From NCBI GenBank assembly GCA_946482165.1, contig CAMLQS010000009.1, positions 1 through 37,153 of the forward strand: a stretch of DNA of 37,153 nt. Reading direction: 5' to 3'. The notes under the pieces are model-generated. The model ran no database searches. It was not told where the DNA came from and saw only the letters and a list, made by a program, of their open reading frames with translations. The position numbers and the translations under genes are program-made. This document shows, piece by piece, positions 30,878 to 37,153 of this stretch. How positions within the stretch are numbered: the first letter of the stretch is position 1; each line of letters begins with the position of its first letter. The DNA is from an uncultured Verrucomicrobiota bacterium. Its GTDB lineage: Bacteria > Verrucomicrobiota > Verrucomicrobiae > Opitutales > Opitutaceae.

Positions 30878-31829
30878 GCATCCTTCCGCTCCCGAGACCG
30901 ACTCCGAGTCGTCGTCCGCGCCCGACGGTGCCGGCATGAGCCGGCGCACCGCGCTCAAGGCGCTGGGCGCCACGCTGGGCGCGGCGGCCTTCGCCCAGGC
31001 GATCGCGCCGCTCACCGAGTGGACGGCGGACCTTTCCGTCGACGAGTATCTGCAGAAGCACTACAAGGAGCTTTCCCCGGTGGATCTCGCGATGGTGATC
31101 GCGCGGATCGAGGCGCGGACGAAGGAGGAGACGGGCGTGGACGTCCACATCGGCGACTACCGGCCGCAGCCGGGGGTGAAGTTCGGCTACGCGCTCAACC
31201 TTTCCATCTGCGTGGGCTGCCGTCGCTGCGCGGAGGCCTGCCATGTGGAAAACAACCACGACCGTCCGTCGGGCAACAGCTACATCCGGGTGCTGGAGAT
31301 GCAGAATGGCTCGATGGATCTGGCGAAGGGGCGCGTGAACTACACGCAGCCGGTGCCTCATCCGGACAAATTCTATCTGCCCGTGCAGTGCCAGCAGTGC
31401 GACAAGCCGCCGTGCGTGTCGGTGTGCCCGGTGGAGGCGACTTGGAAGGAGTCGGACGGCATCGTGGTCGTGGACTACAACTGGTGCATCGGGTGCCGTT
31501 ACTGCGAGGCGGCGTGCCCCTACCATGCGCGGCGCTTCAACTGGAAGAAGCCGGAGATCCCGGCGGCGGAGATCAATCCGGACCAAGGCTATCTTTCCAA
31601 CCGTATCCGGCCGCAGGGCGTGATGGAAAAGTGCACCTTCTGTCTGCACCGCACGAGGCAGGGAAAGTTGCCCGCGTGTCTCGAGGCCTGCCCGACGGGT
31701 GCGCGGGTTTTCGGCAACCTGCTCGATCCGGAATCCGAGATCCGCTGGGTGCTGAAAAACAAGCGCGTCTTCGTGCTCAAGGAGGACGTCGGCACGCAGC
31801 CCAGTTTCTTCTATTTCTTCGATGAATGA
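30870..31829 (+). CDS. Tat-exported ferredoxin-like subunit with four 4Fe-4S clusters (NrfC/DsrO type)
   Basis: A 319-residue electron-transfer subunit. The start at 30870 overlaps the cytochrome stop. A Tat signal follows a polar leader: SRRTALKALGATLGAAAFAQ (24-43), so the protein is placed on the periplasmic side. Sixteen cluster Cys are visible in four groups: CVGCRRCAEAC; CQQCDKPPCVSVCP; CIGCRYCEAACP; and CTFC with CLEACP. This is the standard layout of NrfC, DsrO and PsrB-type subunits. It would take electrons from the NrfD-like partner encoded next, which overlaps by 8 bases, and pass them to the cytochrome. No catalytic molybdenum subunit is in this plus-strand set; the nearest is NapA, divergent. 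Confidence 0.93.
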   Translation: MSKHPSAPETDSESSSAPDGAGMSRRTALKALGATLGAAAFAQAIAPLTEWTADLSVDEYLQKHYKELSPVDLAMVIARIEARTKEETGVDVHIGDYRPQPGVKFGYALNLSICVGCRRCAEACHVENNHDRPSGNSYIRVLEMQNGSMDLAKGRVNYTQPVPHPDKFYLPVQCQQCDKPPCVSVCPVEATWKESDGIVVVDYNWCIGCRYCEAACPYHARRFNWKKPEIPAAEINPDQGYLSNRIRPQGVMEKCTFCLHRTRQGKLPACLEACPTGARVFGNLLDPESEIRWVLKNKRVFVLKEDVGTQPSFFYFFDE

Positions 31830-33159
31830 GATCTTGAAGTCGGACTCGGCGGCGAACGCGGGCGGCGGCGGGCCCGGTGATCGCGCGCTGGCGCGGACCG
31901 CCGGATACCGGCGTTTTCTTTGGCGGTCGGCGCGCGACGCGACCGAGGGTTCGGCGTGGTTCTATGCGTGGATGATCCTGCTCACGGCGCTGGCGCTGAC
32001 GGGGCTGCACGCGTGGGCGGTGCAGATGCGCGACGGACTGGCGGCGACGGGCATGAGCGACCACGTCTCGTGGGGCCTCTACATCGCCAACTTCACGTTC
32101 ATGGTGGGGCTTGCGGCGGGCGGCGTGATGATGGTGATCCCGGCCTATCTTTACCACGACCACGAGATGCACGACCTGACGATCGTGGGCGAGCTGCTCG
32201 CGGTGGCGGCGATCGTGATGAGCATCTGTTTCGTCGTGGTGGACATGGGGCGGCCGGAGCGTTTCTGGCACATGTTTCCCGTCGTGGGGCGCTTCAACTT
32301 CCCGGTTTCGATGCTGACGTGGGACGTGATCGTGCTCAACGGCTACCTCGCTATCAATCTGCACATCTGCGGCTATCTCCTCTACAAGCGCTTCCTGGGC
32401 GAGCGGCCGGATCCGCGTTGGTATACGCCCTTCGTGTATCTCTCGATTTTTTGGGCGATCTCGATCCACACGGTCACGGCGTTTTTGTATTCGGGGCTCG
32501 GCGGGCGGCCGCTCTGGAACACGGCGCTGCTGGCGCCGCGTTTTCTCGTGACGGCCTTCATCGCGGGGCCGGCCTTCATCATCGTGCTGCTCTTCGTGCT
32601 GCGGCGTCTGGGCGGTGTGCCGGTGGCGCGGAGGCCGCTGGAGATTTTGGTCAACATCGTGCGGGTGACGCTGCTCATCAACCTGCTGATGGTCGTCTCG
32701 GAGTTGTTCACCGAGCTCTACTCGGGCGGGGCGCACACGGCGTCGGGGCATTATCTGTTTTTCGGTCTACACGGGGCGAACGCGCTGGTGCCGTGGATCT
32801 GGACGGCCGTGGGCATGGGCGTGGTGGCGGCGGCGATGTTTTTGCGGCCGGGCGTGGTGGGGCATCCCGTGTGGCTGACGGTCGCGTGCGCGCTGGCGTT
32901 CGCGGGCATCTGGATCGAGAAGGGCATGGGCTTGATCGTGCCGGCCTTCATCCCCTCGACGTTGCACGAGATCGTGGAGTATTTTCCGAGCCTGGTGGAG
33001 TGGCAGATCACGGCGGGCATCTGGGCTTGGGGGCTGTTGATTCTGACCGTGGCGCTGAAGATGGCGTTGCCGATTTTGCGCGAGCCGCATCCGGAGCGGG
33101 AAAACGCCTCGCCTGCGGCGGCGGCGGCGCCTACGCCTCAGGCGAAAATCGCGCCATGA
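31822..33159 (+). CDS. NrfD/PsrC-type integral membrane quinol dehydrogenase subunit
   Basis: A 445-residue polytopic membrane protein with about nine or ten helices, for example FYAWMILLTALALTGLHAW, FTFMVGLAAGGVMMVIPAYL and LLAVAAIVMSICFVVVDMG. GRPERFWHMFP follows the third helix. WDVIVLNGYLAINLHICGYLL, FWAISIHTVTAFLYSGL and the late IWIEKGMGLIVPAFIP also fit NrfD-like proteins of the DsrP/ActC branch, which oxidise menaquinol. A polar N-terminus of about 35 residues and an Ala/Pro C-terminus lie outside the membrane. It overlaps the ferredoxin gene by 8 bases and the Rrf2 gene by 4, making a tightly coupled four-gene operon. Confidence 0.93.
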   Translation: MNEILKSDSAANAGGGGPGDRALARTAGYRRFLWRSARDATEGSAWFYAWMILLTALALTGLHAWAVQMRDGLAATGMSDHVSWGLYIANFTFMVGLAAGGVMMVIPAYLYHDHEMHDLTIVGELLAVAAIVMSICFVVVDMGRPERFWHMFPVVGRFNFPVSMLTWDVIVLNGYLAINLHICGYLLYKRFLGERPDPRWYTPFVYLSIFWAISIHTVTAFLYSGLGGRPLWNTALLAPRFLVTAFIAGPAFIIVLLFVLRRLGGVPVARRPLEILVNIVRVTLLINLLMVVSELFTELYSGGAHTASGHYLFFGLHGANALVPWIWTAVGMGVVAAAMFLRPGVVGHPVWLTVACALAFAGIWIEKGMGLIVPAFIPSTLHEIVEYFPSLVEWQITAGIWAWGLLILTVALKMALPILREPHPERENASPAAAAAPTPQAKIAP

Positions 33160-33602
33160 TCCGTTTTGGAAAAACCGCACAGACCGCAGTCTCGGCGCTG
33201 AGCCTGCTCGCCGAGGTGTATGATGGCGGGAAGACGAAGCTCAGCTCGCACGACATCGCGGCTCGCCGCGAGCTGCCGCAGCCGGTGGTGGCGAAGGTGC
33301 TCACGATCGTGTCCTCGCTCGGTCTGGTGGACGGCACGCGCGGGCCGGGCGGCGGCTACTGGCTCAAACGTCCGCCGGCGGAGATTGCGCTGATCGACAT
33401 CGTGGAGGAGTTCGAGCGGCAGGACGCGCGGGTGATGTGCCCGTTCGGGCCCAACTGGTGCGGCCAGGGCGAGCCTTGTCCGATGCACAACGAGCTGGTG
33501 CGGCTCGACGAGGATTGGACGCGTTATCTGCGCGAGACGACGCTGGCGGTGTTTCAACGCGGGCAGACGGCGGCGACGCGCAAGCCCGCCCGGGGTCGAT
33601 GA
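33156..33602 (+). CDS. Rrf2 family regulator with a cysteine triad
   Basis: A 148-residue Rrf2 protein. The N-terminal winged helix has LSSHDIAARRELPQPVVAKVL, then VSSLGLVDGTRGPGGGYWLKRP, the standard DNA-binding pattern. Cys95, Cys102 and Cys108 (CPFGPNWCGQGEPC) match the spacing of Fe-S-binding Rrf2 members such as NsrR and IscR. A cluster sensing NO, oxygen or iron is therefore likely. The start overlaps the NrfD stop (ATGA). As the last gene of the plus-strand operon it is well placed to control that operon and the divergent nap genes from the region at 30118-30211. It converges on moaE with 15 bases between the stops. Larger open frames in other registers are rejected. Confidence 0.93.
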   Translation: MIRFGKTAQTAVSALSLLAEVYDGGKTKLSSHDIAARRELPQPVVAKVLTIVSSLGLVDGTRGPGGGYWLKRPPAEIALIDIVEEFERQDARVMCPFGPNWCGQGEPCPMHNELVRLDEDWTRYLRETTLAVFQRGQTAATRKPARGR

Positions 33603-33617
33603 GCGGCGGCGAGTTCG

Positions 33618-34007
33618 TCAGGCGGGGATCGCGTCGGTTTTCCAGATGGGGACGTCGAGCTTGAGGCGGTCCATGAAGCCGGCGAGGACCGCGAAGGCCG
33701 AGGCGCGGTGACGGGAGACGACGCCGATGTAGATGGCGGTCTCTCCGACGGGGATGCGGCCGATGCGGTGGCGGACGTGGACGGCGAGGCAGGGGTGCGC
33801 GGCAAGGAGTTCGTCGAGGATGCGCGTCATCTCGCGTTCGGCCATGGGTTGGTAGGCTTCGTAGACGAGAGCGGAGATGGGACGGCCTTGTTCTTCTCCG
33901 CGCACGGTCCCGCGAAATTCGGCGAAGGCGCCAGCTCCGGGGCCGATGAAGGGGGCTGGGAGCGAATCGGGAATCGGGTCGGTGCCGAGCTGGATGGAGA
34001 GGCTCAT
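33618..34007 (-). CDS. moaE: Molybdopterin synthase catalytic subunit
   Basis: MoaE, with thiocarboxylated MoaD, adds the dithiolene sulfurs to cyclic pyranopterin monophosphate. From the ATG ending at 34007 the product is 129 residues. It shows GAFAEFRGTVRG, ALVYEAYQPMAEREM, HRIGRIPVGE, SRHRASAFAVLAGFMDRLKLDVPIWKTD, all standard for the family, including the active-site Lys region near VPIWK. The longer open frame upstream reads a dispersed repeat and is rejected. No moaD is visible in the window. The gene is cut off from the main cofactor run by the plus-strand operon. Confidence 0.94.
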   Translation of the reverse strand: MSLSIQLGTDPIPDSLPAPFIGPGAGAFAEFRGTVRGEEQGRPISALVYEAYQPMAEREMTRILDELLAAHPCLAVHVRHRIGRIPVGETAIYIGVVSRHRASAFAVLAGFMDRLKLDVPIWKTDAIPA

Positions 34008-34044
34008 GGAGGGGTGGCGCCGCGAGCGGAAACGATTCCGATCC

Positions 34045-34065
34045 CACGGGCAAGATGCCCGTGCC
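34045..34065. repeat. CACGGGCAAGATGCCCGTG hairpin unit
   Basis: An 8-bp stem around AGA, followed by CCAC. It resembles the GGGCGGGACGCCCGTGCCAC family at 21551-21601, and lies between moaE and the ABC permease gene. Confidence 0.65.
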
Positions 34066-34069
34066 ACCT

Positions 34070-34867
34070 TTAAGACGAGGCGCTGGCGTAGCGGCGGAGG
34101 CCGGCGTGGAAGACCGTGACGGCGACGGCGAGCCAGAAGACCGTGGCGCCGATCAGCCAGACGGCGTTAAGGGGTTCGAAGCCCTTGATCAGCGCGCGGG
34201 CGGGAAAATTGCTCACGATGGTGACGGGCAGGAGGTAGACGAAGACGACGTTCGCGACGCCGCGCAGCGCTTCGCGGGGGAGGCGGGAGAATTCGCTGAG
34301 GCCGAAGTAGCCGCCCTCGATGCCCTTCGCGCTTTGGAGCCAGAACACAAGCGAGATGATGGCGAGGAGCGTGGCGTAGTGGAGTATCAGCCCGCAGAAT
34401 ACGAAGAGCGAGTAGGTCGCGATTTGAAGCGCGGAGGGGGCGAGGCCGAGCCGGTGCGCGGCGTAGCAGACGACCGCGAGGGCGACGGGGACGTTGACCA
34501 GGCCGTCGAGGTCGAATTTGCGCGTCGAGACCATGAAAAGGGGCGAGCCGGGCTGGGCCAAAAAGAAGTCGAAGTGCCCGCTGCGGACGTTGCGGCCCAT
34601 CTCGAACAGGTTGCTCCAGAAGAAGGCCATGAGGAGGCGTTGCACGAGGAGCGTCGTGCCGACGAGAAGGAGCATCTGGTATTTGGACCAGCCGGCGATG
34701 CTGTCGGTGTGGTTGTAGATGACGCCGACGAGGAGGACGTTGACGCTCATCCAGAAGAGCTCGACGAGCGCCCACATGATGAAGTCGCCGCGAAACATCA
34801 TGGCGCGCACCAGCGAATAGCGGATGCTGGCGAGCCAGATGCGGGAGTAGCGGGCGAGGGCCGTCAT
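34070..34867 (-). CDS. ABC-2 type transporter permease (second of pair)
   Basis: A 265-residue membrane protein with about six helices, for example FIMWALVELFWMSVNVLLVGVIY, VNVPVALAVVCYAA and VFVYLLPVTIVSNFPARALIKGF. The layout and the segments FEMGRNVRSGHFDFFLAQPGSPLFMVSTRKFDLDG resemble the paired permeases of an exporter family usually annotated as ABC-2 (COG3694/COG4587-like). The stop is a TAA next to a hairpin repeat. A related permease gene lies 114 bases upstream on the same strand. The ATP-binding subunit expected with such pairs is not in the window. The exported substrate is unknown. Confidence 0.85.
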   Translation of the reverse strand: MTALARYSRIWLASIRYSLVRAMMFRGDFIMWALVELFWMSVNVLLVGVIYNHTDSIAGWSKYQMLLLVGTTLLVQRLLMAFFWSNLFEMGRNVRSGHFDFFLAQPGSPLFMVSTRKFDLDGLVNVPVALAVVCYAAHRLGLAPSALQIATYSLFVFCGLILHYATLLAIISLVFWLQSAKGIEGGYFGLSEFSRLPREALRGVANVVFVYLLPVTIVSNFPARALIKGFEPLNAVWLIGATVFWLAVAVTVFHAGLRRYASASS

Positions 34868-34981
34868 GGATGATGGACGATGGATGAAGGATGATGGAGG
34901 CCGGCTTCGGGACCAAAATGGGGCGGAGATGGTTTGGCGGTTTCTCCATCAGCCATCGCACATCTTACATCTTCCTTTCGT

Positions 34982-35797
34982 TTAGCCGCCTACGGCGGTG
35001 TGGCGGCGGAGGCCGCGGCGCCAGAGGGCGGTGGCGATGCCGAGGAGGGCGAGGGTCCAGCCGAGCTGGATGGCGAGGCCTTGGAGGGCGGCGCCGAGAT
35101 CGGTGATGCGTCCGGTGATCAAGGCGGCCGGGAAATACATCTGATAGTAGTAGGGCAGCCAGCGGGAGAGCTCGTAGAACCAGGCCGGCATGAGGTCCAA
35201 GGGGAAGATCTGTCCGCCGAGCACGGCCTCGATCGCGAGCGAGAGGATGATGAAGGACTGGATCTCGAGGAACCAGAAGGTCAGCAGTCCAAAGCAGTAG
35301 GCGATGGTGAACTGGATGAGCGCGGAGAGGAAGAGGGCGGGGATCGCGACCAGATACAGGGACAGGTTTTCGGGGCCCGGAAGCGCGAGCTGCGGCCAGA
35401 TGAGCGGGAGCGCGAGGACGACGGGCAGGAGGGCGAGGCCGCCCATGACGAGGCGGGCGGAGAAGTAGAGGCTGAGACGGTAGCCGAGGTAGTTGATCGG
35501 CTTGGTGAGGAACTGGTTGATGAGTCCGTTGCGAATCTCCTCGGAGATCTCGTAGTCGTCGTTGGCGGCGCTCAGGAAGAACTGCAGGACGAGGAGCAGC
35601 GTGAAATAGGTCAGGGTGGCGGAGAGCGGGAAACCGCCGATGTCCTGCTTTCCTGAATACGCCGCGCCCCAGAGGATGAAGACGTAGACCAGGTGGAGCA
35701 GGGAAAACGCGGCCCGGATGGCGAAGTTCCACCGGTAGACGAGGTTCGTCTGGAGCCCGGTGAGAAAGACCTGGCGGTATTTGGCGAGCGCGGACAT
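34982..35797 (-). CDS. ABC-2 type transporter permease (first of pair)
   Basis: A 271-residue membrane protein from the ATG ending at 35797. About six helices are seen, for example LLHLVYVFILWGAAYSG, LTYFTLLLVLQFFLSA, LALLPVVLALPLIWP and FTIAYCFGLLTFWFLEIQSFIILS. The cytosolic stretch ISEEIRNGLINQFLTKPINYLGYRLSLYFS matches in place and style the ARNGxxDFFLxxPxxP segment of the partner permease at 34070-34867, supporting a heterodimer. The last residues HTAVGG come from a CCGCCTACGGCGG hairpin. An inverted repeat separates it from parA. No ATPase subunit is in view. Confidence 0.86.
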   Translation of the reverse strand: MSALAKYRQVFLTGLQTNLVYRWNFAIRAAFSLLHLVYVFILWGAAYSGKQDIGGFPLSATLTYFTLLLVLQFFLSAANDDYEISEEIRNGLINQFLTKPINYLGYRLSLYFSARLVMGGLALLPVVLALPLIWPQLALPGPENLSLYLVAIPALFLSALIQFTIAYCFGLLTFWFLEIQSFIILSLAIEAVLGGQIFPLDLMPAWFYELSRWLPYYYQMYFPAALITGRITDLGAALQGLAIQLGWTLALLGIATALWRRGLRRHTAVGG

Positions 35798-35811
35798 CGG
35801 AACCAAGATCT

Positions 35812-35889
35812 TTAACGCAGAGGGGCGGAGACGCGGAGAAGGCAGGACAAGAGAATCGGCGCGGAGCGCCTCTGCGTCTCCGGGTTGAA
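35812..35889. repeat. Long inverted repeat, ACGCAGAGG type (copy 2)
   Basis: It starts TTAACGCAGAGGGGCGGAGA and ends CGCCTCTGCGTCTCCGGGTT followed by GAA. It lies between parA and the first permease gene and is a relative of the element at 22084-22164. Confidence 0.82.
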
Positions 35890-35901
35890 AGGATTGCCGA
35901 C

Positions 35902-36684
35902 CTATTTCGCGGCGAGTTTGAAGCGATCGATGACTTCCTTGGCGAGGGCGCGGTAGGCGGTGGAGCCGGGCGAGCTGTTGTCGTAGGCGAAGATCGTCTT
36001 TCCGAAACTGGGGGCCTCGCTGAGACGGATCGTGCGGGGGATGACCGTCTTGAATATCTGCTCGGGCAGGTGCTTTTTGACCTCCTCGACGACTTGGCGC
36101 GAGAGGTTGGTGCGCATGTCGAACATGGTCATGACGACGCCGCCGAGGGTGAGCTTGGGGTTGAGGGCGCCCTTGATGCGCTCGAGGTTGCGCAGGATGG
36201 CGCCGAGGCCCTCGAGGGCCATGTATTCGCACTGGAGGGCGATGAGGAGGTGGTCGGCGGCGCTGAGGCTGTTCATCGAGAGCATGCCCATGGAGGGCGG
36301 GCAATCGATGACGATGGCGCCGAAACCGCCGGAGGCGCGGACGGGCTCGAGAATGGAGCGGAGTCGACCGAGGTAGTTCTCGGTTCCGGCGAGTTCGATC
36401 TCGAGGGCGCCGAGGTCCTCTTCGCTGGGGATAAGGGCTAGGCGGTCGACGGGCGTCGGAGTGATCATCTCCAAGGCCGTGCCTTCGCCGCGGAGAGGAC
36501 CGTAGAGGGAACGGCCTTCCTGCTTCTCGACGCCGATGGCGGAGGTGGCGTTGGCCTGGGGGTCGAGGTCGACGAGGAGGGTGTGGATCTTTTTCTCGGC
36601 AAGCGCGGCCGCCAGATTGACGGCGGTGGTGGTCTTGCCGACGCCTCCCTTTTGGTTGGCGATGGTGAAAACGGTGGTGGGCAT
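35902..36684 (-). CDS. ParA/Soj family chromosome-partitioning ATPase
   Basis: A 260-residue ATPase. The deviant Walker A motif KGGVGKTT is at residues 12-19 after MPTTVFTIANQ. Walker A' and B regions follow (LLVDLDPQANATSAIG; AIVIDCPPSMGMLS). ALQCEYMALEGLGAI and RTIRLSEAPSFGKTI are typical of Soj/ParA. It would bind DNA in its ATP dimer form and, with ParB, move the origin region. No parB or parS-like site (TGTTTCACGTGAAACA) is seen in the window, so the partner may lie elsewhere. The ATG ending at 36684 is preferred; the open frame runs on upstream through the tRNA-Cys gene, which rules out the longer version. Confidence 0.92.
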   Translation of the reverse strand: MPTTVFTIANQKGGVGKTTTAVNLAAALAEKKIHTLLVDLDPQANATSAIGVEKQEGRSLYGPLRGEGTALEMITPTPVDRLALIPSEEDLGALEIELAGTENYLGRLRSILEPVRASGGFGAIVIDCPPSMGMLSMNSLSAADHLLIALQCEYMALEGLGAILRNLERIKGALNPKLTLGGVVMTMFDMRTNLSRQVVEEVKKHLPEQIFKTVIPRTIRLSEAPSFGKTIFAYDNSSPGSTAYRALAKEVIDRFKLAAK

Positions 36685-36806
36685 TTGGGCGGGAATGACG
36701 AATGACGAATGCCTAATGTCGAATGGGCAAGCGCGGCGGGGCCGGGACTGGGGCGAAAACGAAAGCGCCCGCCGGCTCGGGAGAGCGCGGCGGGCGGGCG
36801 GGAAAT

Positions 36807-36880
36807 TGGAGGCGCGAGCCGGAATCGAACCGGCGGTAGAGCTTTTGCAGAGCTCGGCCTTACCACTTGGCGATCGCGCC
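36807..36880 (-). tRNA. tRNA-Cys (anticodon GCA)
   Basis: Complete cloverleaf on the minus strand. Acceptor GGCGCGA/TCGCGCC, anticodon stem GAGCT/AGCTC with loop CTGCAAA (anticodon GCA), T-arm GCCGG-TTCGATT-CCGGC, discriminator U as expected for Cys, and encoded CCA. It lies 122 bases upstream of parA. Confidence 0.97.
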
Positions 36881-37153
36881 GTCTGAACTGACGGGACGCG
36901 GAACTTGTTAAAGCGGGACGGGCCGCGCAAGTCCTGAGTTTGCCGCCGCGCAAGTTGCCCTTTTCCCCCGGTGACGGGCAATAAGGCGGCCGGGTTATCG
37001 CCGGGCCCGGTTCGCTCGCCAGCGAGAAACATCGGGCTTTGGGCTGTCAGCCGGGGCAAGGCACGCTTTAAAGCTGGGCATGGTTTTGAGCGCTTATCCT
37101 AGGCCGTGTCTTGTAAATAACTCGGCCCGTCGCGTGAGCCCTACGGGGAGAGC

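Noticed and set aside
35902..37059. Longer ParA with about 125 extra N-terminal residues
   Set aside because: The extension is a translation of the tRNA-Cys gene and its flank; the ATP-binding fold begins right after the ATG ending at 36684.
36881..37153. Possible gene at the right edge
   Set aside because: No open frame with protein character or RNA fold could be supported in these 273 bases.

Overview
This is a high-GC chromosomal window that reads as a member of the Verrucomicrobia, most likely the Opitutaceae. That assignment is inference. It rests on the LL-diaminopimelate aminotransferase route to lysine (common in the PVC superphylum), a PEP-CTERM-tagged secreted protein, several short dispersed palindromic repeats between and inside genes, and overall gene style. 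No rRNA or other decisive marker is present.

Layout. (1) 1-6530: housekeeping genes. These are the 3' part of secA, a small membrane protein, nadB and panC on the minus strand, dapL on the plus strand, and an unknown gene. (2) 6752-7466: tRNA-Pro(CGG) followed at once by two identical 313-bp units. Each unit carries a small GIY-YIG nuclease gene and a copy of the tRNA 3' half whose T-loop has been opened by two hairpins. This is the best candidate for an undescribed element. (3) 7479-10995: an AraC regulator divergent from a fucose/arabinose isomerase-like gene and a class II aldolase. (4) 11387-20744: a soluble NarL-type two-component pair, an ice-binding (DUF3494) PEP-CTERM protein, a 1736-residue secreted protein with nine 85-residue repeats, and a small outer-membrane beta-barrel. 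A shared palindrome, GGGGTTRGACCCCAT-like, lies upstream of the kinase, the ice-binding gene and the giant gene. (5) 20774-34007: nitrate respiration and molybdenum cofactor island. Minus strand, in transcription order: napD, napA, a tetraheme NapB-like cytochrome, an unknown protein, a DUF2249 protein, moaA, moeA, moaC, a mogA/moaB-type gene, a MOSC gene, mobA. Divergently on the plus strand: a tetraheme cytochrome, a Tat-type four-cluster ferredoxin, an NrfD-type quinol dehydrogenase and a cysteine-bearing Rrf2 regulator. moaE follows on the minus strand. (6) 34070-36880: two ABC-2 permeases, a ParA ATPase and tRNA-Cys. From 36881 to the end (273 bases) I see no gene.

How it fits together. 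The island makes the cofactor (moaA, moaC, moaE, moeA, mog, mobA) for the periplasmic nitrate reductase NapA, with NapD as its chaperone. No napC or napGH is visible. The cytochrome/ferredoxin/NrfD set is the likely membrane module passing menaquinol electrons to NapA through the tetraheme cytochrome, under the Rrf2 protein. That wiring is inferred from context.

Dispersed repeats are a theme of the window. There are long inverted repeats of the CCACGGAGG type and of the ACGCAGAGG type, GGGCGGGACGCCCGTGCCAC units, and a TTCGTAATACGAA palindrome. Several run into coding sequence and supply start codons, stop codons or short peptides.
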